Shown piece after piece: positions 8,959 through 17,625 of a stretch of DNA of 64,000 bases (the stretch's first letter is position 1; each line of letters opens with the position of its first letter). The stretch comes from Chitinophagaceae bacterium (GTDB lineage: Bacteria; Bacteroidota; Bacteroidia; Chitinophagales; Chitinophagaceae): the NCBI GenBank assembly GCA_016786845.1, contig JAEUVB010000003.1:145649-209648 (forward strand), given 5' to 3'. A program made the translations under genes and the position numbers. The notes beneath the pieces were generated by a model that ran no database searches, was not told the origin of the DNA, and saw only the letters and a program-made list of their open reading frames with translations.

Positions 8959-8966
8959 TACATTTG
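8959..8966 (+). promoter_or_regulatory. -7 promoter box TACATTTG of the ompH-tpiA operon
   Basis: An exact TAnnTTTG lies 17 bp before the OmpH-family ATG. A TTTTG about 25 bp further upstream (8929-8933) may serve as the -33 element, although the spacing is long. Confidence 0.6.
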
Positions 8967-8983
8967 CACCCAAGAAAATTTAC

Positions 8984-9622
8984 ATGAAACAACTTCCGCT
9001 TATTCTTAGTTCCCTGTCCCTGATTGGTGTGGCCATACTTTTCGGTATGAAAACCAAAGACCAGAAAAAGAGCAGGCAAGTAATTACTACAAAAGATTCT
9101 ACCGGAAAGGAAATTACCCTTTCTGCAACCCGAATTGCCTATGTAGATATCGATACACTTGAGGCACATTATGATTATTTTAAGAAGAAAAAGTCAGAAT
9201 TTGAAGCCCGCCAGAAGAACATAGACGGTGAATTAGAACGTATGGCGAATGCTTTACAAAATGAATATATTGCATTACAGAAAAAAGCTCAAAAAGGCGA
9301 ATTGTCTCAATCTGAAGGGGAGGCCGCTCAGCAAAAACTAATGCAGAAGCAACAAGATTTGGAAATAAAACGCCAAAGTATGGGCAATAAATATCTTAAG
9401 GATCAGGAAGATTTTAATAAAGAGATTCATGATAATCTGCACGCCTATATTGAAAAATATAATGAAGAAAAAGGCTACGATTATATCCTTTCTTACTCAA
9501 AAGATGGTTCGATATTGTTTGCCAACCAGGATCTTGATATTACAAACGATATCGTAAAAGGAATGAATGAAGAAAAATTCACTCCTAAAAAAAATACTAA
9601 AGACACCCTTACCCAAAAATAA
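8984..9622 (+). CDS. OmpH/Skp-family periplasmic chaperone
   Basis: Skp-like chaperones hold unfolded outer-membrane proteins in the periplasm. The 212-residue protein begins with a hydrophobic N-terminal segment (residues 3-22) that lacks a clear cleavage site and may act as an anchor. The Skp core starts with RIAYVDIDTLEAHYDYFKKK (~50-70). A long Gln/Lys/Glu-rich coiled coil spans about 70-150, with the beta part YDYILSYSKDGSILFAN at the end. It ends 1 bp before the tpiA start, so the two genes share an operon. Confidence 0.85.
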   Translation: MKQLPLILSSLSLIGVAILFGMKTKDQKKSRQVITTKDSTGKEITLSATRIAYVDIDTLEAHYDYFKKKKSEFEARQKNIDGELERMANALQNEYIALQKKAQKGELSQSEGEAAQQKLMQKQQDLEIKRQSMGNKYLKDQEDFNKEIHDNLHAYIEKYNEEKGYDYILSYSKDGSILFANQDLDITNDIVKGMNEEKFTPKKNTKDTLTQK

Positions 9623-9623
9623 C

Positions 9624-10391
9624 ATGAGAAACAAAATTGTAGCCGGAAATTGGAAAATGAATCTCGGTATTCAGCAAGGTGCTGACCTGATAAAGAATAT
9701 TATTGAGGCAAAGCCCCAACTTAATCCTCATCAAAAGGTTATTTTTTGCACCCCATTTACACATTTGAATTCGTCATCCGAAGTGTTGAAAAGTGCACCC
9801 TCAGGGTATTTATTGGGCGCTCAAAATTGCCATGATCAACCTTCCGGAGCCTATACCGGTGAAATTTCTGTCGATATGCTGACCGAACTTCAGGTTTCAG
9901 CAGTGATCATCGGCCATTCAGAGCGTCGTCAGTATTTTGGAGAATCCAATGAATTTCTAAAAAATAAGGTTGATTCCTTAGTGTCCAAAGGAAAAATGAT
10001 TTTGTTCTGTTGCGGTGAACCACTGAGCATACGTGAATCCGATAAACAAAATGAATACGTTGCCCGGCAGTTACAAGAAAGCTTGTTTCATCTGAGTGCT
10101 GAAGCCATGATGAATCATATCGTGATTGCATATGAACCCATTTGGGCAATCGGCACCGGCGTTACAGCTTCAACTCAACAGGCGCAAGATATGCATGCCT
10201 TTATCAGAAGCTTATTGAAAGAAACCTATCATGAAGATGTTTCCAAAGAGATCTCTATTCTTTATGGCGGAAGCTGTAATGCGACAAATGCGGCTGAATT
10301 GTTTGCATGTCCGGATGTAGATGGTGGTCTTATTGGCGGCGCTGCACTAAAAGCCGAAAGCTTTTTGCCTATCATTTCGGCTATGCCCTAA
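9624..10391 (+). CDS. tpiA: Triosephosphate isomerase
   Basis: It interconverts dihydroxyacetone phosphate and glyceraldehyde 3-phosphate in glycolysis and gluconeogenesis. The protein has 255 residues, the normal length. It starts MRNKIVAGNWKMN with substrate-binding Asn and Lys, has the catalytic His in IIGHSERR, the catalytic Glu in AYEPIWAIGTG (loop 6 follows), and the phosphate-binding YGGS and GGLIGGAAL. The frame is open upstream into ompH, but the ATG at 9624 matches the conserved N-terminus. It overlaps the stop of the convergent DUF721 gene by 4 bp. Confidence 0.98.
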   Translation: MRNKIVAGNWKMNLGIQQGADLIKNIIEAKPQLNPHQKVIFCTPFTHLNSSSEVLKSAPSGYLLGAQNCHDQPSGAYTGEISVDMLTELQVSAVIIGHSERRQYFGESNEFLKNKVDSLVSKGKMILFCCGEPLSIRESDKQNEYVARQLQESLFHLSAEAMMNHIVIAYEPIWAIGTGVTASTQQAQDMHAFIRSLLKETYHEDVSKEISILYGGSCNATNAAELFACPDVDGGLIGGAALKAESFLPIISAMP

Positions 10392-10669
10392 TGAACAATT
10401 ACATCTCGGATAAAGGTTTCACCCAAATATTGATTGATTTTTTCCAATAATAGTTGCTTGTTATAGGACAACTCATGCTTTAAAGGAGCCACATCCGTGT
10501 AAATATGTAGTTTGTGATCCTGTATCATCAGATCTGTGGTGTGTTTGGCAACCGTTTTGCCCATCAGCATTTCCCAGTCATTTTTCAGTCGAATGGCCAT
10601 GAATCGATACTTCCAGTTACTTTCCTGAAACATTTTTTGCAAAGCTTCCTGCATAGAGTATTGTGCCAT
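10388..10669 (-). CDS. DUF721 / DciA-like protein
   Basis: This 93-residue protein matches the short Bacteroidota form of DUF721. The pattern is W..LMGKTVAKHT...LMIQDHKLHIYTDVAPLKHEL...LLLEKINQYLG. DciA proteins of this fold help load the replicative helicase DnaB in bacteria without DnaC. That role is inferred for the Bacteroidota form, which lacks long extensions. It starts immediately at the end of the response-regulator gene, so the two are cotranscribed. Confidence 0.75.
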   Translation of the reverse strand: MAQYSMQEALQKMFQESNWKYRFMAIRLKNDWEMLMGKTVAKHTTDLMIQDHKLHIYTDVAPLKHELSYNKQLLLEKINQYLGETFIRDVIVH

Positions 10670-11830
10670 CTATCCTAAAAATACGAAATTTTTAATATCC
10701 TCTTTCGTAATCTTATCATCACACAAAATGATGAGCCTTTCTACGACATTTCTAAGTTCACGGATATTCCCGGTCCATTTATGTTTCTTCAAATATTCCA
10801 TCGCATCTTTTTCGATGATAATTTCCTTCTTTCGATATTCTTCACAAATTTCTTTAATGAAATATTTGGTCAGAATAGGAATATCTTCGATACGTTCATT
10901 GAGTGAAGGAACCTGTATTTCAATCACGTTGAGACGATGATATAAATCGAGGCGAAAATTTCCGTTTTCAATTTCCTTTTTCAGATCCTTATTCGTAGCA
11001 GCAACAACCCGGACGTTTACGTCTATATCTTTTTCACCACCTACGCGAGTAATTTTACCTTCCTGCAGTGCCCTTAGAACCTTAGCCTGAGCACTTTGAC
11101 TCATATCTCCAATTTCATCCAAAAACAGCGTACTTCCATCGGCTTGTTCAAATTTTCCAATTCTTTGCTTAATAGCGGTTGTAAATGCACCTTTTTCATG
11201 ACCAAACAATTCACTTTCAATCAATTCGGTTGGTATTGCCGCACAGTTGACCTCTACTATAGGTTTGGATCTTCGATTGCTTTTTTCATGCACCCATCGA
11301 GCTACCAATTCCTTACCGCTTCCATTTTCACCGGTGATTAATATTCTTGCATCTGTTGGCGCTACCCGGTCTATGGTCGATTTAATTTGGTTGATCTTAT
11401 CGCATTCGCCAATGATATCCTGTATTCCATTGATCTTACGTTTTAAGGTATTGGTTTCGTTGACCAGAGAACCTTTGTCTATGGCATTACGAATTGTTAT
11501 AAGCAGTCGGTTTAAATCCGGAGGTTTTGAAATGAAATCAAAGGCACCTTTTTTTACAGCTTCCACGGCTGCCTCCATCGTCCCGTGACCTGATATCATG
11601 ATAATTGGCACCTCTATTCCTTCTTTGATCAATCTGTCCAATAATTCCATGCCATCACATTTAGGCATTTTGATATCACTTAAAACGCAATCATATTTTC
11701 TGGCTTTAATTAAATTAAGGCCTTCCAAACCATCTACGGCTTCATCGACCTCATAATCCTCACTCATCAGAATTTCCGCAAGGGATTTTCTGATACTTTT
11801 TTCATCATCTATGACTAATATTTTTGCCAT
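10670..11830 (-). CDS. Sigma-54-type response regulator lacking a DNA-binding domain
   Basis: An NtrC-like two-component regulator of 386 residues. The receiver domain (1-120) has phospho-acceptor Asp52 in LSDIKMP. The AAA+ domain has Walker A GENGSGKE (167-174) and Walker B TLFLDEIGD (234-242), and the lid ends around WTGNIRELRNVVERL. Two features are odd. The sigma-54 contact loop reads GAFTTA (214-219) instead of GAFTGA, and the protein stops just after the AAA+ lid with no Fis-type helix-turn-helix. The partner histidine kinase is not adjacent. It is cotranscribed with the DUF721 gene. Family is certain; targets are unknown. Confidence 0.9.
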   Translation of the reverse strand: MAKILVIDDEKSIRKSLAEILMSEDYEVDEAVDGLEGLNLIKARKYDCVLSDIKMPKCDGMELLDRLIKEGIEVPIIMISGHGTMEAAVEAVKKGAFDFISKPPDLNRLLITIRNAIDKGSLVNETNTLKRKINGIQDIIGECDKINQIKSTIDRVAPTDARILITGENGSGKELVARWVHEKSNRRSKPIVEVNCAAIPTELIESELFGHEKGAFTTAIKQRIGKFEQADGSTLFLDEIGDMSQSAQAKVLRALQEGKITRVGGEKDIDVNVRVVAATNKDLKKEIENGNFRLDLYHRLNVIEIQVPSLNERIEDIPILTKYFIKEICEEYRKKEIIIEKDAMEYLKKHKWTGNIRELRNVVERLIILCDDKITKEDIKNFVFLG

Positions 11831-11916
11831 CTATAAAATTTGGGTCTAAATATAAGCATTAATCCATCCTATTCAATAAGGATATGCCAATAATGACAGA
11901 TAAGCACAAGATATTC

Positions 11917-12153
11917 TTATTTTTGATTGTCACGCCATTCATACACCCAACTGCTTTGTATCATTTCCAAATGACCTTCAGTACTTTCTTCTCTCTTTCC
12001 GGCAAATCCATCTAATGACAATACCCAATCCAGCAAGTCTGTAAACCGAACTCGGTATATTTTTGATTCATTGAAATCATCACCGAATTTTTCATACAGC
12101 TTGAGTGCGATGTCTTCATAATCATTCCAATGGATAGGGGGTTCGTAAGTCAT
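11917..12153 (-). CDS. iscX: Fe-S cluster assembly protein IscX
   Basis: IscX is a small acidic protein that binds IscS and modulates iron-sulfur cluster assembly. The 78 residues carry the family hallmarks: an N-terminal IHWNDYEDIALKLYEKF, the central VRFTDLLDWVLSL and a C-terminal WVYEW. It lies 27 bp downstream of the ferredoxin gene on the same strand, the order known from isc operons, although no iscS or iscU is in the window. Confidence 0.9.
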   Translation of the reverse strand: MTYEPPIHWNDYEDIALKLYEKFGDDFNESKIYRVRFTDLLDWVLSLDGFAGKREESTEGHLEMIQSSWVYEWRDNQK

Positions 12154-12180
12154 AATTACAGTTTGAATTAGTTAATGATA

Positions 12181-12516
12181 TTATTCACCATGAATAAGAG
12201 ATTGATCAGGAATATGAACATGAATTTCACCTGATCCCTTGAGCAAAATACATTGACAGCTTAGGCGTGAATTAATTTTAGGATTGCGGGCGCGATCAAT
12301 AAAATCTTCCTCTTTATCTGAAAGCTCTTCCACCAAATCTTCTCCTGAATTGAGGTAAATATGGCAGGTGCTGCAAGCGCATACCCCACCACAATTGTGG
12401 TGCAGGTGAATATTGTTTTTTAAAGCGACCTCAAGAATACTGTCATCTTCAGGGCAATTTTCGACTGATATTGGGGCTAGTCCCTTTTGTTCAAAAGTAA
12501 AATGAATTGTATGCAT
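12181..12516 (-). CDS. fdx: [2Fe-2S] ferredoxin, Isc type
   Basis: Electron donor for iron-sulfur cluster biogenesis, adrenodoxin-like. The 111 residues contain the ligands Cys42, Cys48, Cys51 (C-x5-C-x2-C in HNCGGVCACSTCH) and Cys87 (LSCQC). Additional cysteines 46 and 89 are present. There is no signal peptide, so it acts in the cytoplasm. With iscX it forms a two-gene remnant of an isc operon. Confidence 0.92.
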   Translation of the reverse strand: MHTIHFTFEQKGLAPISVENCPEDDSILEVALKNNIHLHHNCGGVCACSTCHIYLNSGEDLVEELSDKEEDFIDRARNPKINSRLSCQCILLKGSGEIHVHIPDQSLIHGE

Positions 12517-12590
12517 CGTTATAGAATTCGCAAAAATAGAATACTGGCATGGGATTATCTATATCTTTTATTGATAATCACCATAAAAGA

Positions 12591-12618
12591 AAAAAGGATA
12601 CTCGCAGGTATCCTTTTT
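12591..12618 (-). terminator. Terminator of pckA
   Basis: An 11-bp perfect stem (AAAAAGGATAC at 12591-12601 and GTATCCTTTTT at 12608-12618) with a 6-nt loop has T-runs on the minus-strand side. Confidence 0.85.
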
Positions 12619-12639
12619 AATGTTATTAGGTTTTGACTA

Positions 12640-14253
12640 TTACACGTTTTCAAGCACTTTAGGGGCTGCTGCCAAAATTTCCTCATTGGCTTTGTTCGCA
12701 TATTTTTCAAAATTCTTGACAAACATGGCAGCGAGTTCGTATGCTTTTCGGGTATATTCTTCTTTATTCTCCCAGGTAGATTGAGGGATGAGCAATTCGG
12801 AGGGAACATCCGGACAGGTAACCGGCATATCAAATCCAAAGACCGGATGTGATTCGTATTCTACCTGATCCAAAGAACCATTGATTGCAGCGGTAATCAT
12901 AGCACGGGTATAACTTAGTTTCATTCGATTGCCAACACCATAAGGGCCGCCGCTCCAACCGGTATTCACCAACCAAACTTTTACATCAGGGTGCTCATCG
13001 AGTTTTTTACCAAGCAATTCGGCATATCTGGTAGGGTGGAGAGGTAAAAACGCACGTCCAAAGCAAGCACTGAATGTAGCTTGAGGTTCGGTAACACCTA
13101 CTTCTGTTCCGGCTACTTTAGCCGTGTACCCGCTAATGAAACTATACATTGCCTGACCTTTATTTAAACGTGAAATCGGCGGTAAAATTCCATATGCATC
13201 ACAGGTCAAAAAGAAAATATTCTTAGGGTCGCCTCCGATACTCGGCTCTTTGGCATTATTAATATGGAATATTGGATAAGCAACACGAGTATTCTCGGTT
13301 ATCGATCCATCCATGAAATTAACTTCATTGGTACCATCAATATATGTAGTGTTTTCAACCAAAGCATTTGGTTTGATCGCACCATAAATCTGAGGTTCTT
13401 TTTCTTCGGTCAGGTCGATACATTTTGCATAACATCCACCCTCAAAATTAAAAACTGATCCATCATCCCATCCGTGCTCATCATCACCTATTAATTTACG
13501 TTGCGGATCTGCACTTAAAGTAGTCTTACCCGTGCCGCTCAGTCCAAAGAACAACGCAACATCACCCGATTCACCTTCATTTGCAGAGCAGTGCATACTC
13601 AATACCCCCTTTTCATGAGGAAGGATATAATTCAATACACCAAATATTCCTTTCTTCATTTCACCGGTATAAGCACTGCCACCAATGAGAATCATTCTTT
13701 TCGTGAAGTTAACAATGGTAAAATTAGCCTGACGAGTTCCGTGAACGGCCGGATCAGCCTCAAATCCTGGTGCCTGAATGATGGTCCAATCAGGATTCTG
13801 AGTCTTTATTTCGTCCTCTGAAGGGCGTAAAAACAAGTCGTAACAGAATAAGTTGGCCCATGGGGCTTCATTTATCACCCGAATATTCAGACGATGTTTC
13901 GGATCGGCGCAAGCATAAGCATCGCGTACCCACAACTCTTTTTGTGCCAGGTGTGCCGTAATGTCTTGGTATATTTTATCAAAATGTTCCGGAGAAATAG
14001 CAATATTAATATCACTCCAATCAACACTGTTTTCAGTTATACTATCTTTTACAGTAAATTTATCCTTAGGTGAGCGACCTGTAAATTTGCCGGTACGGAC
14101 AGCAAGAGCACCCATATTGGTAATCGTGCCTTGTCCTAAAGCTACGGTTTGGTCTGACAATTCTTTTGGAGACAAATTCCAATTTACCTTCGAAGGGTGT
14201 ATACCCAGATCGCTTAATTGTGCGGATGGGTTCTTTAGTCCTATTTCCTGCAT
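12640..14253 (-). CDS. pckA: Phosphoenolpyruvate carboxykinase (ATP)
   Basis: Converts oxaloacetate and ATP to phosphoenolpyruvate, the entry step of gluconeogenesis. The protein has 537 residues. It shows the ATP-type kinase motif GLSGTGKTTLS, the metal/substrate motif GDDEHGW, RTGKFTGRSPKDK near the N-terminus and the GPYGVGNR region. The frame extends to a TTG at 14274, but that codon is part of the TATCTTTG promoter box, so the ATG at 14253 (MQEIGLKNPS) is the start. It is monocistronic with its own terminator. Confidence 0.97.
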   Translation of the reverse strand: MQEIGLKNPSAQLSDLGIHPSKVNWNLSPKELSDQTVALGQGTITNMGALAVRTGKFTGRSPKDKFTVKDSITENSVDWSDINIAISPEHFDKIYQDITAHLAQKELWVRDAYACADPKHRLNIRVINEAPWANLFCYDLFLRPSEDEIKTQNPDWTIIQAPGFEADPAVHGTRQANFTIVNFTKRMILIGGSAYTGEMKKGIFGVLNYILPHEKGVLSMHCSANEGESGDVALFFGLSGTGKTTLSADPQRKLIGDDEHGWDDGSVFNFEGGCYAKCIDLTEEKEPQIYGAIKPNALVENTTYIDGTNEVNFMDGSITENTRVAYPIFHINNAKEPSIGGDPKNIFFLTCDAYGILPPISRLNKGQAMYSFISGYTAKVAGTEVGVTEPQATFSACFGRAFLPLHPTRYAELLGKKLDEHPDVKVWLVNTGWSGGPYGVGNRMKLSYTRAMITAAINGSLDQVEYESHPVFGFDMPVTCPDVPSELLIPQSTWENKEEYTRKAYELAAMFVKNFEKYANKANEEILAAAPKVLENV

Positions 14254-14271
14254 TTTCTTAGATTTAGGCCG

Positions 14272-14279
14272 CAAAGATA
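14272..14279 (-). promoter_or_regulatory. -7 promoter box TATCTTTG of pckA
   Basis: An exact TAnnTTTG on the minus strand, ending 18 bp before the chosen ATG. It makes the upstream in-frame TTG an impossible start. Confidence 0.65.
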
Positions 14280-14406
14280 CTGTTCACCTTTCCATTTTTA
14301 TAATTAACTATTTCATAATTTGTTAACAGTAATTAATCAAATAATAACAAATATATGTTTGAACATACAATAAAATTCCACAACTTTGCACCTAAACTAA
14401 AATAAA

Positions 14407-15042
14407 ATGAAAAAAACACTTTACTTCCTATCCATGATTGCATTTTTGGCTTCTTGTCAATCCGCACCTTCAGGTGAAAATGCTCAAACTGCTGAACAAC
14501 AAGAAGCCGCCAAGGCTAAAGGTGCAGCTTACACCGTTGATAATGCCCAAAGTACCCTGACCTTTGTTGGATCTAAGCCAGTAGGTACGCATACCGGTAC
14601 GTTTAAACTTACCGAAGGAAATTTAACGGTAGAAGACGGAAACATTAGCAGCGGGAAATTTACTTTTGACATTAACTCATTAAATATTACGGATGAGGAC
14701 ACTTCCTATAAGGCGAAACTGACCGGACATTTACTCTCTCCGGACTTTTTTGATGCAGCTAAATACAAAACAGCTACTTTCGAGATTACCTCTTGCCAGG
14801 CTCTGACTAACGATACGAACGGTACTCACAGAATATCAGGTAATTTGACGATGAAGGACAGTACCAAAAATGTAACCTTCACATCAAAAGTTACACTTTC
14901 TGACACGCAATTGAAAGCAACAGCAGACTTTAATATTGATCGTACCCAGTGGGGACTGTTTTACGGAAATGATAAATCCTTAGGAGATAAATTCATTTAC
15001 CCGGAAGTAAAAATCAAATTTGATATTACTGCAAACAAATAA
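14407..15042 (+). CDS. YceI-family lipoprotein
   Basis: YceI proteins are lipocalin-like beta barrels that bind polyisoprenoid lipids in the cell envelope. The 211-residue precursor has a signal peptide with lipobox FLASC (Cys at 17), then a low-complexity Ala/Glu/Gln linker to about residue 36. The YceI domain (YTVDNAQSTLTFVGSK ... FKLTEGNLTVEDGNISSGKF ... DFNIDRTQWG ... ) runs to the C-terminus. It is followed by a strong terminator and is probably a single-gene unit. The specific ligand is unknown. Confidence 0.9.
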   Translation: MKKTLYFLSMIAFLASCQSAPSGENAQTAEQQEAAKAKGAAYTVDNAQSTLTFVGSKPVGTHTGTFKLTEGNLTVEDGNISSGKFTFDINSLNITDEDTSYKAKLTGHLLSPDFFDAAKYKTATFEITSCQALTNDTNGTHRISGNLTMKDSTKNVTFTSKVTLSDTQLKATADFNIDRTQWGLFYGNDKSLGDKFIYPEVKIKFDITANK

Positions 15043-15067
15043 ATAGAAACATTATTATCTCATAGAA

Positions 15068-15097
15068 ATGACCATCTTCAAGATGGTCATTTTTTTG
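15068..15097 (+). terminator. Terminator after the YceI gene
   Basis: The sequence from 15068 to 15090 is a perfect inverted repeat (ATGACCATCTT / AAGATGGTCAT) with almost no loop, followed by seven T residues. Confidence 0.88.
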
Positions 15098-15167
15098 TGA
15101 ATATAATACCCTATCGAAGAATTAGAATACTTAATTGTCAACCCTGTATTACCTTCGTTTAACCATC

Positions 15168-16082
15168 ATGAATACAGCCATCTGCGTGCGAGAAATATCT
15201 AAATCCTTCGGGAATTTCAGTGCGGTTAATCAACTCAGTTTTACAGTACAACAAGGTGATATCTACGGATTTTTAGGCCCCAATGGATCTGGTAAAAGCA
15301 CGACGCTGCGTATGATGATGGGATTAATAAAACCCAGTGCCGGTGATATCGAAATATTCGGCACCTCATTGAGCCTGCATCGTCATTCAATTATGCGTAA
15401 AGTAGGTTGTATCATTGAGAAACCGGACTTTTACGGGTACATGAGTGCCCTAGACAATTTGAAGTTGTTTGCCCGGGCTAATTTATTAACTTATTCGCCC
15501 AAGCAATATCAGGATTTGTTTCATTTGGTTGGATTGACCGGGCGTGAAAAAGATAAGGTTAAAACTTACTCTCATGGTATGAAGCAACGATTGGGTTTGG
15601 CTCAAGCCTTGATTCATGACCCTGAACTAATTATCCTTGACGAACCCAATACCGGATTAGATCCTCAGGGTATAATCGATCTTCGTAATCTAATTCTGCA
15701 ACTCAATCAGGAAAGAGGAAAAACGATTTTATTCTCATCCCATATTTTGACTGAGGTACAACAACTCTGCAATAGGATGGTGGTTATTAATAAAGGTAAA
15801 TCTGTGGTTGAAGGTAAGGTTGAAGAATTATTGTCTACCGAATCTATGCATGTCAGAATTGAATTATCTCAGTTGGATAAAGCCATTGAATCCATAAATC
15901 AAAGTACCTATCGTCCTAAGCTGGTCAATATAGATGATCATTTGTTTCGATTTAAAATGAGCAAGCAAGAGATTCCTGAGTTGTTGAGATTTTTCATGGA
16001 CCAACAAATTGACATACTCAGAGTGGATTATAGAAATGAACTGGAAGAATATTTTTTAAAAATAACGACCGATCAATCATGA
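15168..16082 (+). CDS. ABC transporter ATP-binding protein
   Basis: ATPase of an ABC-2 type exporter. The 304 residues contain Walker A GPNGSGKST (~37-45), the signature YSHGMKQRLGLA and Walker B LIILDEPNTGLD. The C-terminal extension resembles the BcrA/gliding-type family. The ATG at 15168 is preferred over an upstream TTG at 15135, which would add unconserved residues. The stop overlaps the permease start by 4 bp (ATGA), so translation is coupled. Substrate unknown. Confidence 0.93.
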   Translation: MNTAICVREISKSFGNFSAVNQLSFTVQQGDIYGFLGPNGSGKSTTLRMMMGLIKPSAGDIEIFGTSLSLHRHSIMRKVGCIIEKPDFYGYMSALDNLKLFARANLLTYSPKQYQDLFHLVGLTGREKDKVKTYSHGMKQRLGLAQALIHDPELIILDEPNTGLDPQGIIDLRNLILQLNQERGKTILFSSHILTEVQQLCNRMVVINKGKSVVEGKVEELLSTESMHVRIELSQLDKAIESINQSTYRPKLVNIDDHLFRFKMSKQEIPELLRFFMDQQIDILRVDYRNELEEYFLKITTDQS

Positions 16083-16927
16083 AAGAATTTAAAGCCATAT
16101 TGATCAATGAGCTGATTAAAACCATGAAAAGACCCAGGACTTATATCGGGTTCGGTGTCATTACCTTCGTCTGCCTCATGCTTCAAGCTGCCTTCTACAA
16201 GGATGGAAAGGAAATACTTTCTTTCGTGACCCAGCAATTTGAAAATGTATTTAATATAGAAGGGCGAGTATTGAATGGCAATTTGATTTGTTTTATTCTT
16301 TTGCAAACCCTCATCGTACAAATGCCATTATTAGTGGCTTTAGTAACAGGCGATGCTGTTAGTGGCGAAACAGCCAGTGGTACGATTCGGTTCTTATTAA
16401 CACGTCCGGCCAGTCGCACTAAAATCGTTTTAGCCAAATGGTTGGCCGGTTTGTTTTATACTTTACTCCTGCTGATTATATTGGGTATAATGGCTTTGGT
16501 CGTATCGCGATTCATATTCGGTGAAGGTGACCTGATGTCCCTCAACAGTGAAGGACTTACGGTGATCTCCGGTGATGATATCAATTGGCGTTGGGGTTAT
16601 GCATTTTTAATTGCCTTTCTGTCTTTAGGCGTAGTGGCCTCATTGGGTACATTTTTGTCCTGTATCCTGGATAATTCCATTACACCCATCGTGAGTGTAA
16701 TGGCCATCATTATTATTTTCACCATTATTGGTATGTTCGATTTACCGAGCTTTGATGTGATCAAACCATTCCTGTTCACTACCCATATGATTTCCTGGAA
16801 GAACTTGTTTGAAGATCCAATTCCATTTCAAGATATTCTCATTTCCATAGTTGTATTGGCCTTTCATATCCTTTTATTTATCTCTTTGTCTATATTTTAT
16901 TTTAATCGTAAAGACATCCAATCCTGA
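16079..16927 (+). CDS. ABC-2 type permease
   Basis: Membrane partner of the preceding ATPase. The 282 residues contain about six hydrophobic segments (first near 20-38, then LICFILLQTLIVQMPLLVAL, LLLLIILGIMALVV, AFLIAFLSLG and others). The conserved GETASGTIRFLLTRPASRTKIVLAKW follows the second segment and is typical of the ABC2_membrane_2 family. It overlaps the ATPase gene by 4 bp and the next gene by 1 bp, so three genes form one operon. Confidence 0.9.
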   Translation: MKEFKAILINELIKTMKRPRTYIGFGVITFVCLMLQAAFYKDGKEILSFVTQQFENVFNIEGRVLNGNLICFILLQTLIVQMPLLVALVTGDAVSGETASGTIRFLLTRPASRTKIVLAKWLAGLFYTLLLLIILGIMALVVSRFIFGEGDLMSLNSEGLTVISGDDINWRWGYAFLIAFLSLGVVASLGTFLSCILDNSITPIVSVMAIIIIFTIIGMFDLPSFDVIKPFLFTTHMISWKNLFEDPIPFQDILISIVVLAFHILLFISLSIFYFNRKDIQS

Positions 16928-17622
16928 TGAAATCTGTCACACTTTTTTTTCTGCTTATCATATCGTCTAGTTGTTTCGCCGGAGATGATCCGGGTACCTT
17001 AATTCGCAATTTGAATAAAAAATTCAAATTGATCAATGACTATACGGCTCAAGTATATATGCAGTTTGACATTCCGGGGGTGAAAATGAAGAGTATGAAT
17101 GGGAAGGTGTTTTATAAACAACCGGATAAATTTCGCATCAAAGCCAAAGGAATTTTCTTTTTGCCCAAACAAAACCCAATGCAGCAAGTCAGCAGTATGC
17201 TATTGGATACCATGTCTTATACCTCGGTAATCTCCGGATATGAAACGATACAAGGTAAGAATTGTGCCATTGTCAATATCATTCCATTAAAAAATACCTC
17301 AGAACTCATTTTAGGAAAATTTTGGATCGACTTGCAAAACCCACTCGTATATCGTTCACAAATTACCACACGTAACAGTGGAACGCTGGACACGGAAAGT
17401 TTCTATAGCGATCGATCAGCTTATGCATTACCGGAAAAAGTCATTATTCATGTAGAAGTCAATAAAATAAAAGTTCCTAAGATGATGGCAGCGGATTTAA
17501 ATAAAAAATCCAAGCCTAAATCGGATCCGAATATTAAAGAAAAAGGGACGATTATTTTAAGTTTTTCAAACTATAAAATAAATACCAAACTGGATGATGA
17601 AGTGTTTATTAAGGAAGATTAA
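16927..17622 (+). CDS. LolA-like outer-membrane lipoprotein-sorting protein
   Basis: The 231-residue protein has a cleavable signal peptide (ends near SCFAG, residues 16-20) and a LolA/LolB-like open beta-barrel pattern: early LNKKFKLINDYTAQVYMQFDIPG, then KVFYKQPDKFRIKAKG, then FWIDLQNPLVYRSQI. Such proteins carry lipids or lipoproteins across the periplasm. Its start codon overlaps the permease stop, so a joint role with the ABC transporter in moving an envelope lipid is a reasonable inference. Confidence 0.75.
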   Translation: MKSVTLFFLLIISSSCFAGDDPGTLIRNLNKKFKLINDYTAQVYMQFDIPGVKMKSMNGKVFYKQPDKFRIKAKGIFFLPKQNPMQQVSSMLLDTMSYTSVISGYETIQGKNCAIVNIIPLKNTSELILGKFWIDLQNPLVYRSQITTRNSGTLDTESFYSDRSAYALPEKVIIHVEVNKIKVPKMMAADLNKKSKPKSDPNIKEKGTIILSFSNYKINTKLDDEVFIKED

Positions 17623-17625
17623 TCC

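Noticed and set aside
16079..17622. Idea that the ABC transporter plus LolA-like gene is a LolCDE lipoprotein export system
   Set aside because: The permease is of the ABC-2 export type without the large periplasmic domain of LolC/E, so only a general envelope-export role is kept.
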